Source: CAYNXB01 sp964401045
GTDB taxonomy: Bacteria; Pseudomonadota; Alphaproteobacteria; Sphingomonadales; Sphingomonadaceae
Assembly (NCBI GenBank): GCA_964401045.1
Contig: CAYNXB010000070.1
Coordinates: 1-14,512 of the forward strand
Direction: 5' to 3'
DNA length: 14,512 nucleotides
Shown here one piece after another: positions 1-8,964 of this stretch. Position 1 is the stretch's first letter, and each line of letters opens with the position of its first letter. The translations under genes and the position numbers were made by a program. The notes under the pieces were generated by a model that worked only from the letters and a program-made list of their open reading frames with translations, was not told where the DNA came from and made no database searches.

Positions 1-122
1 TAAACGCCAAGCGTGACGATCGTCAGCAGCAGGTTGGTGAAAGCAATCGGCGCGAATTCGCGCCACGTACCGTCGAAGCCGAATGCGCTTTCGAGCGCAT
101 CGTCGCCCTGTTCGTCCGTCAT
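1..122 (-). CDS. DUF898/YjgN-like membrane protein, N-terminal fragment
   Basis: Only the first 40 codons lie in the window; the gene runs off the left edge. It starts at an ATG (complement of 120-122) and reads MTDEQGDDALESAFGFDGTW, followed by REFAPIAFTNLLLTIVTLGV. An acidic start, then a short Phe/Gly-rich strand ending in W-R-E, then a hydrophobic segment with the pattern N-L-L-L-T-I-V-T-L-G-V, is the hallmark of the N-terminus of DUF898 (YjgN-like) inner-membrane proteins. Their function is not established. The gene is divergent from the thrS leader, so the gap at 123-193 should carry promoters for both. The family call rests on 40 residues of recognised motif only. Confidence 0.7.
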   Translation of the reverse strand, partial: MTDEQGDDALESAFGFDGTWREFAPIAFTNLLLTIVTLGV

Positions 123-226
123 TATCCCCCCGATACGAGAGACTTGCTCTTGCGATTGATCGGGCCTGTCAAGCGTGACGTAAAGAGCGGCGCATGGTTC
201 GGCTTTGTTGGGCGAACTGGAAAGGA

Positions 227-334
227 ATGACCCGTTGCGCGATCGCTGGTATCGGCCCCGCCATGGCGCACGCGCGGACCACCACCACGACCACTACCAC
301 CCGGACTGTTCCGGGGCGGCCGGTCGCGGGCTGA
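227..334 (+). CDS. Threonine-rich leader peptide of thrS (attenuator ORF)
   Basis: This short ORF lies upstream of thrS. Codons at 278-301 are eight threonine codons in a row (ACC ACC ACC ACG ACC ACT ACC ACC); after one Arg codon comes a ninth (ACT at 305-307). It ends at TGA 332-334. Three in-frame starts are possible: ATG 194, ATG 227 (GGAAAGGA just before it, giving 35 residues) and ATG 263 (23 residues, no visible ribosome site). I chose 227 for its purine-rich site, but the spacing is tight. The TGA at 176-178 closes the frame upstream. A run of codons for the amino acid charged by the downstream enzyme is the classic sign of a regulatory leader peptide. A shifted frame reads the same repeat as His-rich, but the gene downstream is thrS, which favours the Thr frame. 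Confidence 0.75.
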   Translation: MTRCAIAGIGPAMAHARTTTTTTTTRTVPGRPVAG

Positions 335-357
335 GAACCGCTGCCTTGCCGCCCCGG
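311..357 (+). promoter_or_regulatory. Antiterminator-like stem (segments 1:2) of the thrS leader
   Basis: CCGGGGCGGC at 311-320 is a perfect 10-base complement of GCCGCCCCGG at 348-357. Inside it, CGGT 321-324 can also pair with ACCG 337-340. The 5' arm lies within the leader ORF, just after the threonine codons. The stop codon lies in the loop. A ribosome stalled at the early Thr codons would leave the 5' arm free; one that reaches the TGA would cover it. The pairing is read from sequence; the regulatory role is inferred. Confidence 0.55.
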
Positions 358-368
358 CTTCGGGCGGC
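348..368 (+). promoter_or_regulatory. Competing hairpin (segments 2:3) of the thrS leader
   Basis: GCCGCCC at 348-354 pairs perfectly with GGGCGGC at 362-368 around a 7-base loop. It uses the same bases as the 3' arm of the 311-357 stem, so the two structures exclude each other. In an attenuation model this is the termination or shut-off structure that forms when threonine is plentiful. No T-run follows the stem, so a standard intrinsic terminator is not shown. The following stretch 375-408 is C-rich and G-poor (16 C, 5 G of 34), which would suit Rho, or the control could act on translation. Confidence 0.45.
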
Positions 369-457
369 GCGGCGTCACCTCCCGAAGTTCGATCCCGACG
401 CCACTTCCGGCGCGCCTCGCCATGTGCCATGGCGCCGCCAAGAACGAGACGAGGACG

Positions 458-2452
458 ATGAGCGAGCTTCTCAAGATCAGCCTGCCCGACGGATCGGTGC
501 GCGAAATGCCGGTGGGATCGACCCCCGCGGATGTCGCCGCGGCGATTGGCCCGGGGCTTGCCAAGGCAGCGCTGGCCGCGCGCGTCGATGGCGAAGTGCG
601 CGACCTGACCCGCCCATTCGATGGAGACGCCCAGCTTGCGCTGATCACCAGCCGCGATGAGGCCGCCGCGCTGGAGCTGGCCCGCCACGACTTTGCTCAC
701 GTGCTCGCCGAGGCGGTGCAGGAGCTGTGGCCCGATACGCAGATTACCTTCGGCCCTTCGACCGACGACGGCTTCTATTACGATTTTGCACCGGGGGCGC
801 GTGGGCCGTTCACCGATGAAGACCTGCCGCTGATCGAGGCGCAGATGCGGGCGATCATCGCCGCCGACAAGCCGCTGCGCCGCGAGGTGTGGAGCCGCGA
901 GCAGCTGATCTCGCGCTGGAAGCAGCAGGGCGAGAGCTTCAAGGCCGAATGGGCCGCCGACCTCCCCGAAGGCGAGGAGTTGACGGTTTACTGGTCGGGC
1001 GATGATTGGCTCGACATGTGCCGCGGGCCGCACCTTCCTTCGACCGGCAAGCTCGATCCGGCGGCCTTCAAGCTCACGCGCGTGTCGGGCGCCTACTGGC
1101 GTGGCGATCAGAAGAACGCGATGCTCAGCCGTATCTACGGCACCGGCTGGCTCAACAAGAAGCAGCTCGACGCCCATCTCGTGCGGCTCGAGGAAGCGGC
1201 CAAGCGCGATCACCGCAAGCTCGGCGCGGAGATGGACCTGTTCCACCTCGATCCGGTCGCGCACGGATCGGTGTTCTGGCACCCCAAGGGCTACATGATC
1301 TGGCGCGAGCTGGAGGCCTACATGCGCCGCGCGATCGACGGCGGCGGTTACCGGGAGGTCAAGACCCCGCAGGTGATCGATGCCCGCCAGTGGGAGAAAA
1401 GCGGCCACTGGGGCAAATACCGCGAGAACATGTTCGTCGTCCCCGACGAGGTGCCTAACATCGAGGATGAGGGCCCGGTGATCTCGGGCGAGGCCGACTG
1501 GATGGCCTTGAAGCCGATGAACTGCCCGGCGCACATCCTCGTGTTCAAGCAGGGCATCACCAGCTACCGCGACCTGCCGGTCCGCATGTACGAGAACGGC
1601 TGCTGCCACCGGAACGAGCCGCACGGTGCGCTCCACGGGCTGATGCGGGTGCGCCAGTTCACGCAGGACGATGCGCACATCTTCTGCACCGAGGCACAGA
1701 TCGTCGAGGAGGTGCAGCGGTTCTGCAAGCTCGCTGACCGGGTCTATCGCGATTTCGGTTTCACTTATTCGATCAAGCTGGCGCTGCGGCCGGACAACCG
1801 TTTCGGCACGGAAGAGATGTGGGATCAGGCCGAGGCGGAGTTACGCGAGGCGGTCCACGCGGCGGGTATGGCGACCGGGGAATATGGCTGGGAGGAGCTG
1901 CCCGGCGAAGGCGCGTTCTATGCGCCCAAGCTCGAATGGCACCTGACCGACGCGATCGGCCGCACCTGGCAGGTTGGGACGATCCAGTCCGACCGCGTGC
2001 TGCCGGAGCGACTCGATGCCACCTATGTCGGGGAGGATGGTGAGCGTCACCGCCCCGTGATGCTGCACCGCGCGATTTTCGGTTCGTACGAGCGCTTCAT
2101 CGGCATCCTCGTCGAGCATTACGCCGGCAAGCTGCCGCTGTGGCTCGCGCCGGTGCAGGCGGTGGTGGCGACGATCGTGTCGGATGCTGACGGCTATGCC
2201 GAAGTGGTGCGCGGCAAGCTCGCCGCTGCCGGGCTGAGGGTTGAGACGGACCTGCGCAACGAGAAGATCAACTACAAGGTGCGTGAGCACTCGGTCGCCA
2301 AGGTCCCGCATCTGCTGGTGCTTGGCAAGCGTGAGGCCGAGGAAGGCACGGTCGCGCTGCGTACGCTTGGCGAGCAGGAGCAGAAGGTGCTGCCGCTCGA
2401 CGAGGCGGTCGCGCTGCTCAAGGCGGGAGCGGCCGCGCCCGACCAACGGTGA
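458..2452 (+). CDS. thrS: Threonyl-tRNA synthetase
   Basis: This cytosolic class II synthetase charges tRNA-Thr. The 664-residue product has the full family layout: an N-terminal TGS domain (about 1-62), the editing domain with H77, H81 and the C188-R-G-P-H192 motif, the catalytic core, and a C-terminal anticodon-binding domain (from about 550). Motif 2 is the HRNEPHG block with R385. The zinc ligands appear to be C356 (MNCPAH), H407 (DDAHIF) and H537 (MLHRAIFGS). Motif 3 is the GSYERFIGIL block. I start at ATG 458 (MSELLKISLPDG), behind GAGG at 451-454, rather than the in-frame ATG 422, because the TGS domain begins there. It follows a threonine-codon leader and overlaps the next gene by four bases. 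Length and motifs are normal for the family. Confidence 0.97.
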   Translation: MSELLKISLPDGSVREMPVGSTPADVAAAIGPGLAKAALAARVDGEVRDLTRPFDGDAQLALITSRDEAAALELARHDFAHVLAEAVQELWPDTQITFGPSTDDGFYYDFAPGARGPFTDEDLPLIEAQMRAIIAADKPLRREVWSREQLISRWKQQGESFKAEWAADLPEGEELTVYWSGDDWLDMCRGPHLPSTGKLDPAAFKLTRVSGAYWRGDQKNAMLSRIYGTGWLNKKQLDAHLVRLEEAAKRDHRKLGAEMDLFHLDPVAHGSVFWHPKGYMIWRELEAYMRRAIDGGGYREVKTPQVIDARQWEKSGHWGKYRENMFVVPDEVPNIEDEGPVISGEADWMALKPMNCPAHILVFKQGITSYRDLPVRMYENGCCHRNEPHGALHGLMRVRQFTQDDAHIFCTEAQIVEEVQRFCKLADRVYRDFGFTYSIKLALRPDNRFGTEEMWDQAEAELREAVHAAGMATGEYGWEELPGEGAFYAPKLEWHLTDAIGRTWQVGTIQSDRVLPERLDATYVGEDGERHRPVMLHRAIFGSYERFIGILVEHYAGKLPLWLAPVQAVVATIVSDADGYAEVVRGKLAAAGLRVETDLRNEKINYKVREHSVAKVPHLLVLGKREAEEGTVALRTLGEQEQKVLPLDEAVALLKAGAAAPDQR

Positions 2453-2895
2453 CCGTTCGCAAGGGAACGGCTGCCGACACGTCGCGCGCTCTGGACATCT
2501 GGCGCGACGCGGTCGATGCGACGCACGCCTTTCTGACGCCCCGGGACCGCGTGGAAATCGACGCAATGGTCGAGCAATGGTTCCGGACGGTGGAGCTATG
2601 GATGGTCGACGACGGTTCGCGGCCGGTTGGCTTTCTGGTGATGGACGGCGAGATGATCGACGCGCTGTTCGTCGATCCGCTTGTGCATGGCCGGGGCTTC
2701 GGCACCGCGCTGCTCAACCACGCGCTCACGCTTGCGCCCGAAGCGCTGGTTGATGCCAGCGAACAGGCGACCAACGCGCTGCCGTTTTACGAAGCGCGGG
2801 GGTTCGTCCGCATCGGCCGGTCAGAAACCGATCCGCAGGGCCGGCCCTATCCGCTGATCCACCTGCGTTATTCGCCGCAGGAAGCCGCGAACTAG
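2449..2895 (+). CDS. yjaB: YjaB-like GNAT family N-acetyltransferase
   Basis: This predicted cytosolic acetyl-CoA-dependent acetyltransferase of 148 residues resembles E. coli YjaB along its whole length. Matching blocks are VDATHAFL (22-29), IDALFVDP (70-77), the acetyl-CoA loop HGRGFGTALL (80-89), a SEQATNALPFYEARGF block, and GRSETDPQGRPYPLIHL near the C-terminus. The substrate is not known. The start is GTG 2449, sharing GTGA with the thrS stop, so translation is probably coupled to thrS and it would share the thrS leader control. The TAG stop overlaps the stop of a possible small minus-strand ORF. The family is certain; the orthology to YjaB is from recalled sequence similarity. Confidence 0.85.
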   Translation: MTVRKGTAADTSRALDIWRDAVDATHAFLTPRDRVEIDAMVEQWFRTVELWMVDDGSRPVGFLVMDGEMIDALFVDPLVHGRGFGTALLNHALTLAPEALVDASEQATNALPFYEARGFVRIGRSETDPQGRPYPLIHLRYSPQEAAN

Positions 2896-3008
2896 AAGGG
2901 GAGGGCGCGGCCCGCCGCGATCAGCGGCAGCGTGCACGCCAGCACGATCGCGACGCGCGCGATCTCGAAGGCGTAAATGTCATGCATGAAGGCAAAAGCG
3001 CGGGCCAT
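2892..3008 (-). CDS. Possible 38-residue single-pass membrane protein
   Basis: This short ORF begins at an ATG 23 bases past the agmatine deiminase stop and ends at a TAG that overlaps the TAG of the convergent acetyltransferase gene (shared CTAG). It encodes MARAFAFMHDIYAFEIARVA and then a hydrophobic stretch (IVLACTLPLIAAG), ending GRALPF. Codon third positions are mostly G or C, like the neighbouring genes. One predicted membrane helix spans about residues 17-33. There is no strong Shine-Dalgarno site, and I do not recognise a family. It could be real and cotranscribed with the deiminase, or a chance frame in GC-rich DNA. Confidence 0.4.
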   Translation of the reverse strand: MARAFAFMHDIYAFEIARVAIVLACTLPLIAAGRALPF

Positions 3009-3031
3009 GGCCCGATTGTCCGCCAGAAATC

Positions 3032-4017
3032 CTAACGAACCGTTAATTCGGGCATTTGCTGGCTGGCGCAATGGAACCCGCCGCCACCCGCGAGCACCGC
3101 TTCGGCGCGGATGCCGATCGCTTCGCGCCCCGGGAACAGCGCGCCAATCGCCTCGACCGCTTCGAAATCCCGCATCGCGCCATAAGTCGGAACCACCACC
3201 AGTGCGTTGGTGACGACGAAGTTCATATAGCTCGCCGGTTCGATGAAATCGCCCGAGCTGATCAGGCCCGGCGAGGGCACTTCGGCGATTTCGAGCCCGG
3301 CCGCGCGTGCGCGCGCGGCGGCATCGGCGTAGATCGCTGCGTTGGGATCGTCGGCCATGCTCGCGGCGGGAAGCGCGAGCCGCCCCGGCGCGACGAAGCG
3401 CGCGAGGTTGTCAACGTGGCCGTCGGTGTGGTCGTTGAGCAGGCCGTCACCGAGCCACACCACCCGCTCGAACCCGAGATCGCTCGCCAGCCGCGCCTCG
3501 ATCCCGGCGCGTGTGAGCTGCGGGTTGCGATTCGGATTGAGCAGGCATTGCTCGGTGGTGACCACGGTGCCGGTCCCGTCGGTGTCGATCGCTCCGCCTT
3601 CGAGCACCCAATCGCGCGCACCCACCGGAAGGTCCGCGTCGTGCGCCAGCTCGGCGCCGATCGTCTGGTCGCCCTCCATCAGGAACTTGCCGCCCCAGCC
3701 GTTGAAGCCAAAGCGCCGGGCGACTTGCGCGCCGTCATCGAGGCCGACCAGCGGCCCCGTATCGCGCAGCCAGATGTCGCCGTATTCGCGCCGCTCCAGC
3801 TTCACCGCCCCGCTTACCAGGCTGCGCGCGCGTGCCTCGTTGGCCGCGTCGCGGACGATCAGTCGAACTTCCTCGCCGCTCTCGGCGACGGCGTTGGCGA
3901 ACGCGGCGATCTGCTCCTGCGCTTGCGGCAGGATACCCGGCCATTCGCCTGCATCGTGCGGGAAGCCGATCCACAGCCAGCGCTGCCGATGCCATTCGGG
4001 CGGGAAGCGGAATGCCA

Positions 4018-4018
<1 letters not shown>
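3032..4018 (-). CDS. aguA: Agmatine deiminase family protein
   Basis: Members convert agmatine to N-carbamoylputrescine and ammonia, a step in arginine-to-putrescine metabolism; related enzymes act on peptidyl-arginine. The 328-residue protein carries the family blocks in order: W-L-R-D-T-G-P, GWGGK, LEGGAIDTDG with TTEQCLLNPNRNP, NDHTDGHVDN, and the catalytic GGGGFHCASQQ with Cys317 near the C-terminus. I chose ATG 4018, with a GGGGGG ribosome site seven bases upstream, over an in-frame TTG at 4024. It overlaps the stop of the upstream M28 peptidase gene by one base (TGATG), so the two are probably cotranscribed. No N-carbamoylputrescine amidase (aguB) is in the window, so the exact substrate is not fixed by context. 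Confidence 0.85.
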
Positions 4019-5694
<1,676 letters not shown>

Positions 5695-5803
5695 GGCGTC
5701 AATCTCGGTCATGCGCTGGGAACCGCTCCTTTAGGGAATGGTGCGGCGATCCCGCAAGGCGGCCTGCTTGCCCTCGAAGCGATGCCGGTGCAGGGCTGGA
5801 GGC

Positions 5804-8497
5804 ATGAACGGGGACTGGCAGGACGCGATCGGACGTGCGCGGGCGCATGCGCCGTTTCTCGCCAAGGCGCTCGACCGGCTGCCAGAGCTGACAGCGCTGC
5901 TCGAGGCGGGAGACGGTGAAGCTGCGCTCGAATGGGCGAAGCGCGCGGGAGAAAACGCATCGGACATCCCGTCAGCGCTGCGGCGCGAACGGCTGGCGCT
6001 CGCACTTGCGGTCGGTATCGGCGACCTGGCAGGCGCCTTGCCGCTCGCGCGGGTGATGGGCGAGCTGAGCGATTTGGCCGACCGCGCGCTCGAAGCGGCG
6101 ATTGCCGATGCGATCCGTCATCGCGTGCCCGATGCAGAGCCCGCCGGCTTTGCCGCCCTCGCGCTCGGCAAGCAGGGCGCGCGCGAGTTGAACTACAGCT
6201 CCGACATCGATCCAATCCTGCTCTTCGATCCAGCGCTCCTGCCCCGCCGCGAACGCGATGAACCCGGCGAAGCGGCGCAGCGGGTCGCGCGCCGCGTGGT
6301 CGAGACGCTCACCGCGCAGACCGCCGAGGGTTACGTGTTCCGCGTCGATCTGCGCCTCAGACCCGCGTCGGAGGTGAGCCCGCTGGCGATCTCGTTCGAT
6401 GCCGCGCTGACCCATTACGAGAGCTCCGCGATCGCGTGGGAGCGCGCCGCATTCATCCGTGCCCGCGCGGCGGCGGGAGATGTCGGGGCCGGCGCGCGTT
6501 TCCTCGCCGCCATCCGCCCCTTCGTGTGGCGGCGCAGCCTGGATTTCGGCGCGATCGAGGAAATCCGCCGGCTGACCGAGCGCATCCGCGCCGATCACTC
6601 CGGCCCGCGCGAGCCCGGCCCCGGCTTCGACTTGAAGCGCGGGCGTGGCGGCATCCGCGAGATCGAGTTCTTCGCCCAGACCCATCAGCTTATCCATGGC
6701 GGGCGCAATCCCTCGTTGCGCACGCGCGGTACGCGTGAGGCGCTCGATGCGCTCGCGGCGGCAGGGCTGGTGCCGCCCGGCGATGCAACCCTGCTCGGCA
6801 AGAGCTACGATCGCCTGCGTACGGTCGAACACCGGCTGCAGATGGTCGACGATCGGCAGACCCACCGCTTGCCAAAGGATCCCGACGCGCTCGACGGCGT
6901 CGCCCGGCTCGACGGTCTCCCCAATGGCGCGGCGCTCGTGGCAGAGCTGCGCGCGATTACCGCCGAAGTCGGGCGGTTGTACGATGGCCTGCTCGGCGAA
7001 TCGGGCCGCGCCGAGCCGCTCGGCGCACCTTCGGGCACCGCCCTGACCGAACGCATCGCCGCACTCGGCCTGCCGCACCCCGAAGCGCTGGCCGCGCGGA
7101 TCGAGGGCTGGAGCGACGGACGCATGCGCGCGCTGCGCAGCCTGGCCGCGCGCACGGCGTTCGAAGATTTACTGCCCGCCTTGCTCCAGGCGGCTGCCAA
7201 CGCCGCCGATCCCGAGCACGCACTGGCGCGGTGGGAGACGCTGGTCGGCGGGCTCCCGAGCGCGGTCAACCTGTTCCGCCTGCTCGAAGCGCGGCCCGGC
7301 CTCGCCGAGCTGCTGCTGCGCATCCTCTCGCTCGCGCCGACACTCGCCGACGAGCTCGCCCGGCGGCCCGCCTTGCTCGATCCCCTGATCGACGCGACCG
7401 CGCTCGACCTGCCGGGCTCGGTCGACCAGCTCGCGGCGCGGATGCGCGGCGAAGGGGATTACGAGGCCCGGCTCGATCATATCCGCGCGATCGTGGGAGA
7501 GCTGAGGTTCACGCTCGGGGTGCAACTGGTCGAGGCCGCGCACGATCCGCTAGATATCGCCGCCGCGTTGAGCCGGGTGGCCGAAGCCGCGCTGCTCTGC
7601 GCGGTCGAAGCCGCGAGTGAGGAATTCGCGGCCACGCATGGCCGGCTTCCCGGCAGCGATCTGCTCGTGCTTGGCCTTGGCCGGCTCGGGGGCGGAATTC
7701 TGACCCACGCGTCCGACCTCGACCTGATCTACCTGTTCAGCGGCGATTTCGACGGCGAATCGAATGGCCGCCGCCCGCTCAGCCCGGCGCACTACTTCAA
7801 CCGCCTCTCCCAGCGTGTCACGGGGGCGCTGTCGGTGCCCACCGCGGCGGGGGCGCTTTACGAAGTCGACACGCGCCTGCGCCCGCAGGGCAACCAGGGG
7901 CCGCTCGCGGTGACGATCGACAGCTTCGCACGCTACCAGAAGGAAAGCGCGTGGACCTGGGAACACATGGCCCTGACCCGTGCGCGGGTGCTGGCCGGGC
8001 CGGAGGCGGCGCGCGCCGAGCTTGAGGCGGTGATTGCCGAAGTGCTCCATCGGCCGCGCGATCCTGCGCAGCTCAAGGCCGACGTGCTCAAGATGCGCGG
8101 CGAGATGGCCGCGCATAAGCGTCCGCAAGGCGTGCTCGACGCCAAGCTCTCCCGCGGGGCGCTGGTCGACCTCGAGTTCCTGGTCCACTTCGTGCAGCTG
8201 CGCGAGAGGACCGGGTTCGATCCGCATCTCGCTGTCGCCATCGCCAGGCTGACCGAACAGGGCCTGCTGCCTGCCGGGCTAAGCGAAGCGCATGCGCTGC
8301 TGCTGCGGTTGCTGGTCGCGGCGCGGCTGCTCGCGCCCGATCTCACACTCCCGGCCGAGCCTGCGGCCAGCGTCCTCGCCCGCGCCTGTGGGCACGAGAC
8401 ACCCGCCGCGCTGTTGCAGGCCTTCGACGAGGCGCGGCATGACGTGGCCCAGGCCTGGGCCGAGCAATTCGGCGAACAACTGGAGATTGCATCATGA
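5804..8497 (+). CDS. glnE: Bifunctional glutamine synthetase adenylyltransferase/deadenylase
   Basis: GlnE adenylylates glutamine synthetase to lower its activity when nitrogen is plentiful and removes the AMP when nitrogen is scarce, responding to PII and glutamine. The 897-residue product shows both nucleotidyltransferase halves. The N-terminal (deadenylylating) half has GKQGARELNYSSDID (D134, D136) and VDLRLRP. The C-terminal (adenylylating) half has GLGRLGGGILTHASDLD (D638, D640), VDTRLRPQGNQGPL and W-T-W-E-H. It is somewhat shorter than the E. coli enzyme, mainly at the N-terminus. I chose ATG 5804 (MNGDWQDAIG), preceded by GGAGG, over an ATG at 5738 whose translation is Arg-rich and not family-like. 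It leads an operon and shares ATGA with the peroxiredoxin gene. Confidence 0.95.
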   Translation: MNGDWQDAIGRARAHAPFLAKALDRLPELTALLEAGDGEAALEWAKRAGENASDIPSALRRERLALALAVGIGDLAGALPLARVMGELSDLADRALEAAIADAIRHRVPDAEPAGFAALALGKQGARELNYSSDIDPILLFDPALLPRRERDEPGEAAQRVARRVVETLTAQTAEGYVFRVDLRLRPASEVSPLAISFDAALTHYESSAIAWERAAFIRARAAAGDVGAGARFLAAIRPFVWRRSLDFGAIEEIRRLTERIRADHSGPREPGPGFDLKRGRGGIREIEFFAQTHQLIHGGRNPSLRTRGTREALDALAAAGLVPPGDATLLGKSYDRLRTVEHRLQMVDDRQTHRLPKDPDALDGVARLDGLPNGAALVAELRAITAEVGRLYDGLLGESGRAEPLGAPSGTALTERIAALGLPHPEALAARIEGWSDGRMRALRSLAARTAFEDLLPALLQAAANAADPEHALARWETLVGGLPSAVNLFRLLEARPGLAELLLRILSLAPTLADELARRPALLDPLIDATALDLPGSVDQLAARMRGEGDYEARLDHIRAIVGELRFTLGVQLVEAAHDPLDIAAALSRVAEAALLCAVEAASEEFAATHGRLPGSDLLVLGLGRLGGGILTHASDLDLIYLFSGDFDGESNGRRPLSPAHYFNRLSQRVTGALSVPTAAGALYEVDTRLRPQGNQGPLAVTIDSFARYQKESAWTWEHMALTRARVLAGPEAARAELEAVIAEVLHRPRDPAQLKADVLKMRGEMAAHKRPQGVLDAKLSRGALVDLEFLVHFVQLRERTGFDPHLAVAIARLTEQGLLPAGLSEAHALLLRLLVAARLLAPDLTLPAEPAASVLARACGHETPAALLQAFDEARHDVAQAWAEQFGEQLEIAS

Positions 8498-8964
8498 CCA
8501 CCCGCGCAGACGTCGGCGACGCCTTTCCCGACATCGCTTTGGAGGCGCCCGACGGCGGCAGCGTGAAGGCGTCCGACTTTCGCGGGCGCAAGCTGGTGGT
8601 GTTCTTCTATCCGAAGGACAACACCCCCGGCTGCACCGTCGAAAACATCGACTTCTCAGCGCTGGCGCCGCAGTTTGAGAAGGCCGGTACGGCGCTGTTG
8701 GGCGTGAGCAAGGATCCGCCCGCGAAGCATGCCAGGTTCACCGCCAAGCACAACCTCGTCGCGCCGCTGGCGACCGATTCGGAAAACGGCTTGTCCGATG
8801 CACTCGGCGTGTGGGGCGAAAAGAGCCTCTACGGCCGCCTGTTCATGGGCATGCACCGCACCACCTACCTGCTCGACGCGGACGGCAAGATCGCCCGCGT
8901 GTGGCGCAAGGTGAAGGTGACGGGCCACGCCGCCGAAGTGCTGGAGGCGGCGAAGGCGTTGTGA
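8494..8964 (+). CDS. bcp: BCP/PrxQ-type peroxiredoxin, single-cysteine form
   Basis: This thiol peroxidase reduces hydrogen peroxide and organic hydroperoxides in the cytosol. The 156-residue protein has the AhpC/TSA thioredoxin fold and the peroxidatic site P40-K-D-N-T44-P-G-C47-T. In E. coli BCP a resolving Cys sits five residues after the peroxidatic one; here that position is Ile52, and Cys47 is the only cysteine in the protein, so it should work as a 1-Cys enzyme needing an outside thiol. A later R in MHRTTYLLD fits the family. The start ATG 8494 overlaps the glnE stop (ATGA), and its own stop overlaps the next start (GTGA), so the three genes form one coupled unit. Confidence 0.93.
   Translation: MTTRADVGDAFPDIALEAPDGGSVKASDFRGRKLVVFFYPKDNTPGCTVENIDFSALAPQFEKAGTALLGVSKDPPAKHARFTAKHNLVAPLATDSENGLSDALGVWGEKSLYGRLFMGMHRTTYLLDADGKIARVWRKVKVTGHAAEVLEAAKAL

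Noticed and set aside
144..186. Candidate thrS promoter elements (TTGCTC, TTGATC with weak -10 boxes such as TGTCAA or TAAAGA)
   Set aside because: None has a good match at both boxes with correct spacing, so I do not call a promoter.
205..660. A plus-strand frame that reads the threonine repeat as a His-rich stretch (HHHDHYH)
   Set aside because: It starts at TTG, runs 200 bases into thrS out of frame, and a His leader makes no sense before a threonyl-tRNA synthetase.
122..1678. A 518-codon open frame on the minus strand opposite the thrS leader and thrS
   Set aside because: It is antisense to a fully motif-supported thrS, is Arg/His/Ala-rich, and shows no known domain; long antisense frames are expected at this GC content.
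3032..3046. CTAA-N7-TTAA, a near match to a CtrA binding site, before the 38-residue ORF
   Set aside because: It is one base off the TTAA-N7-TTAA form, overlaps the deiminase stop codon, and such short matches arise by chance.
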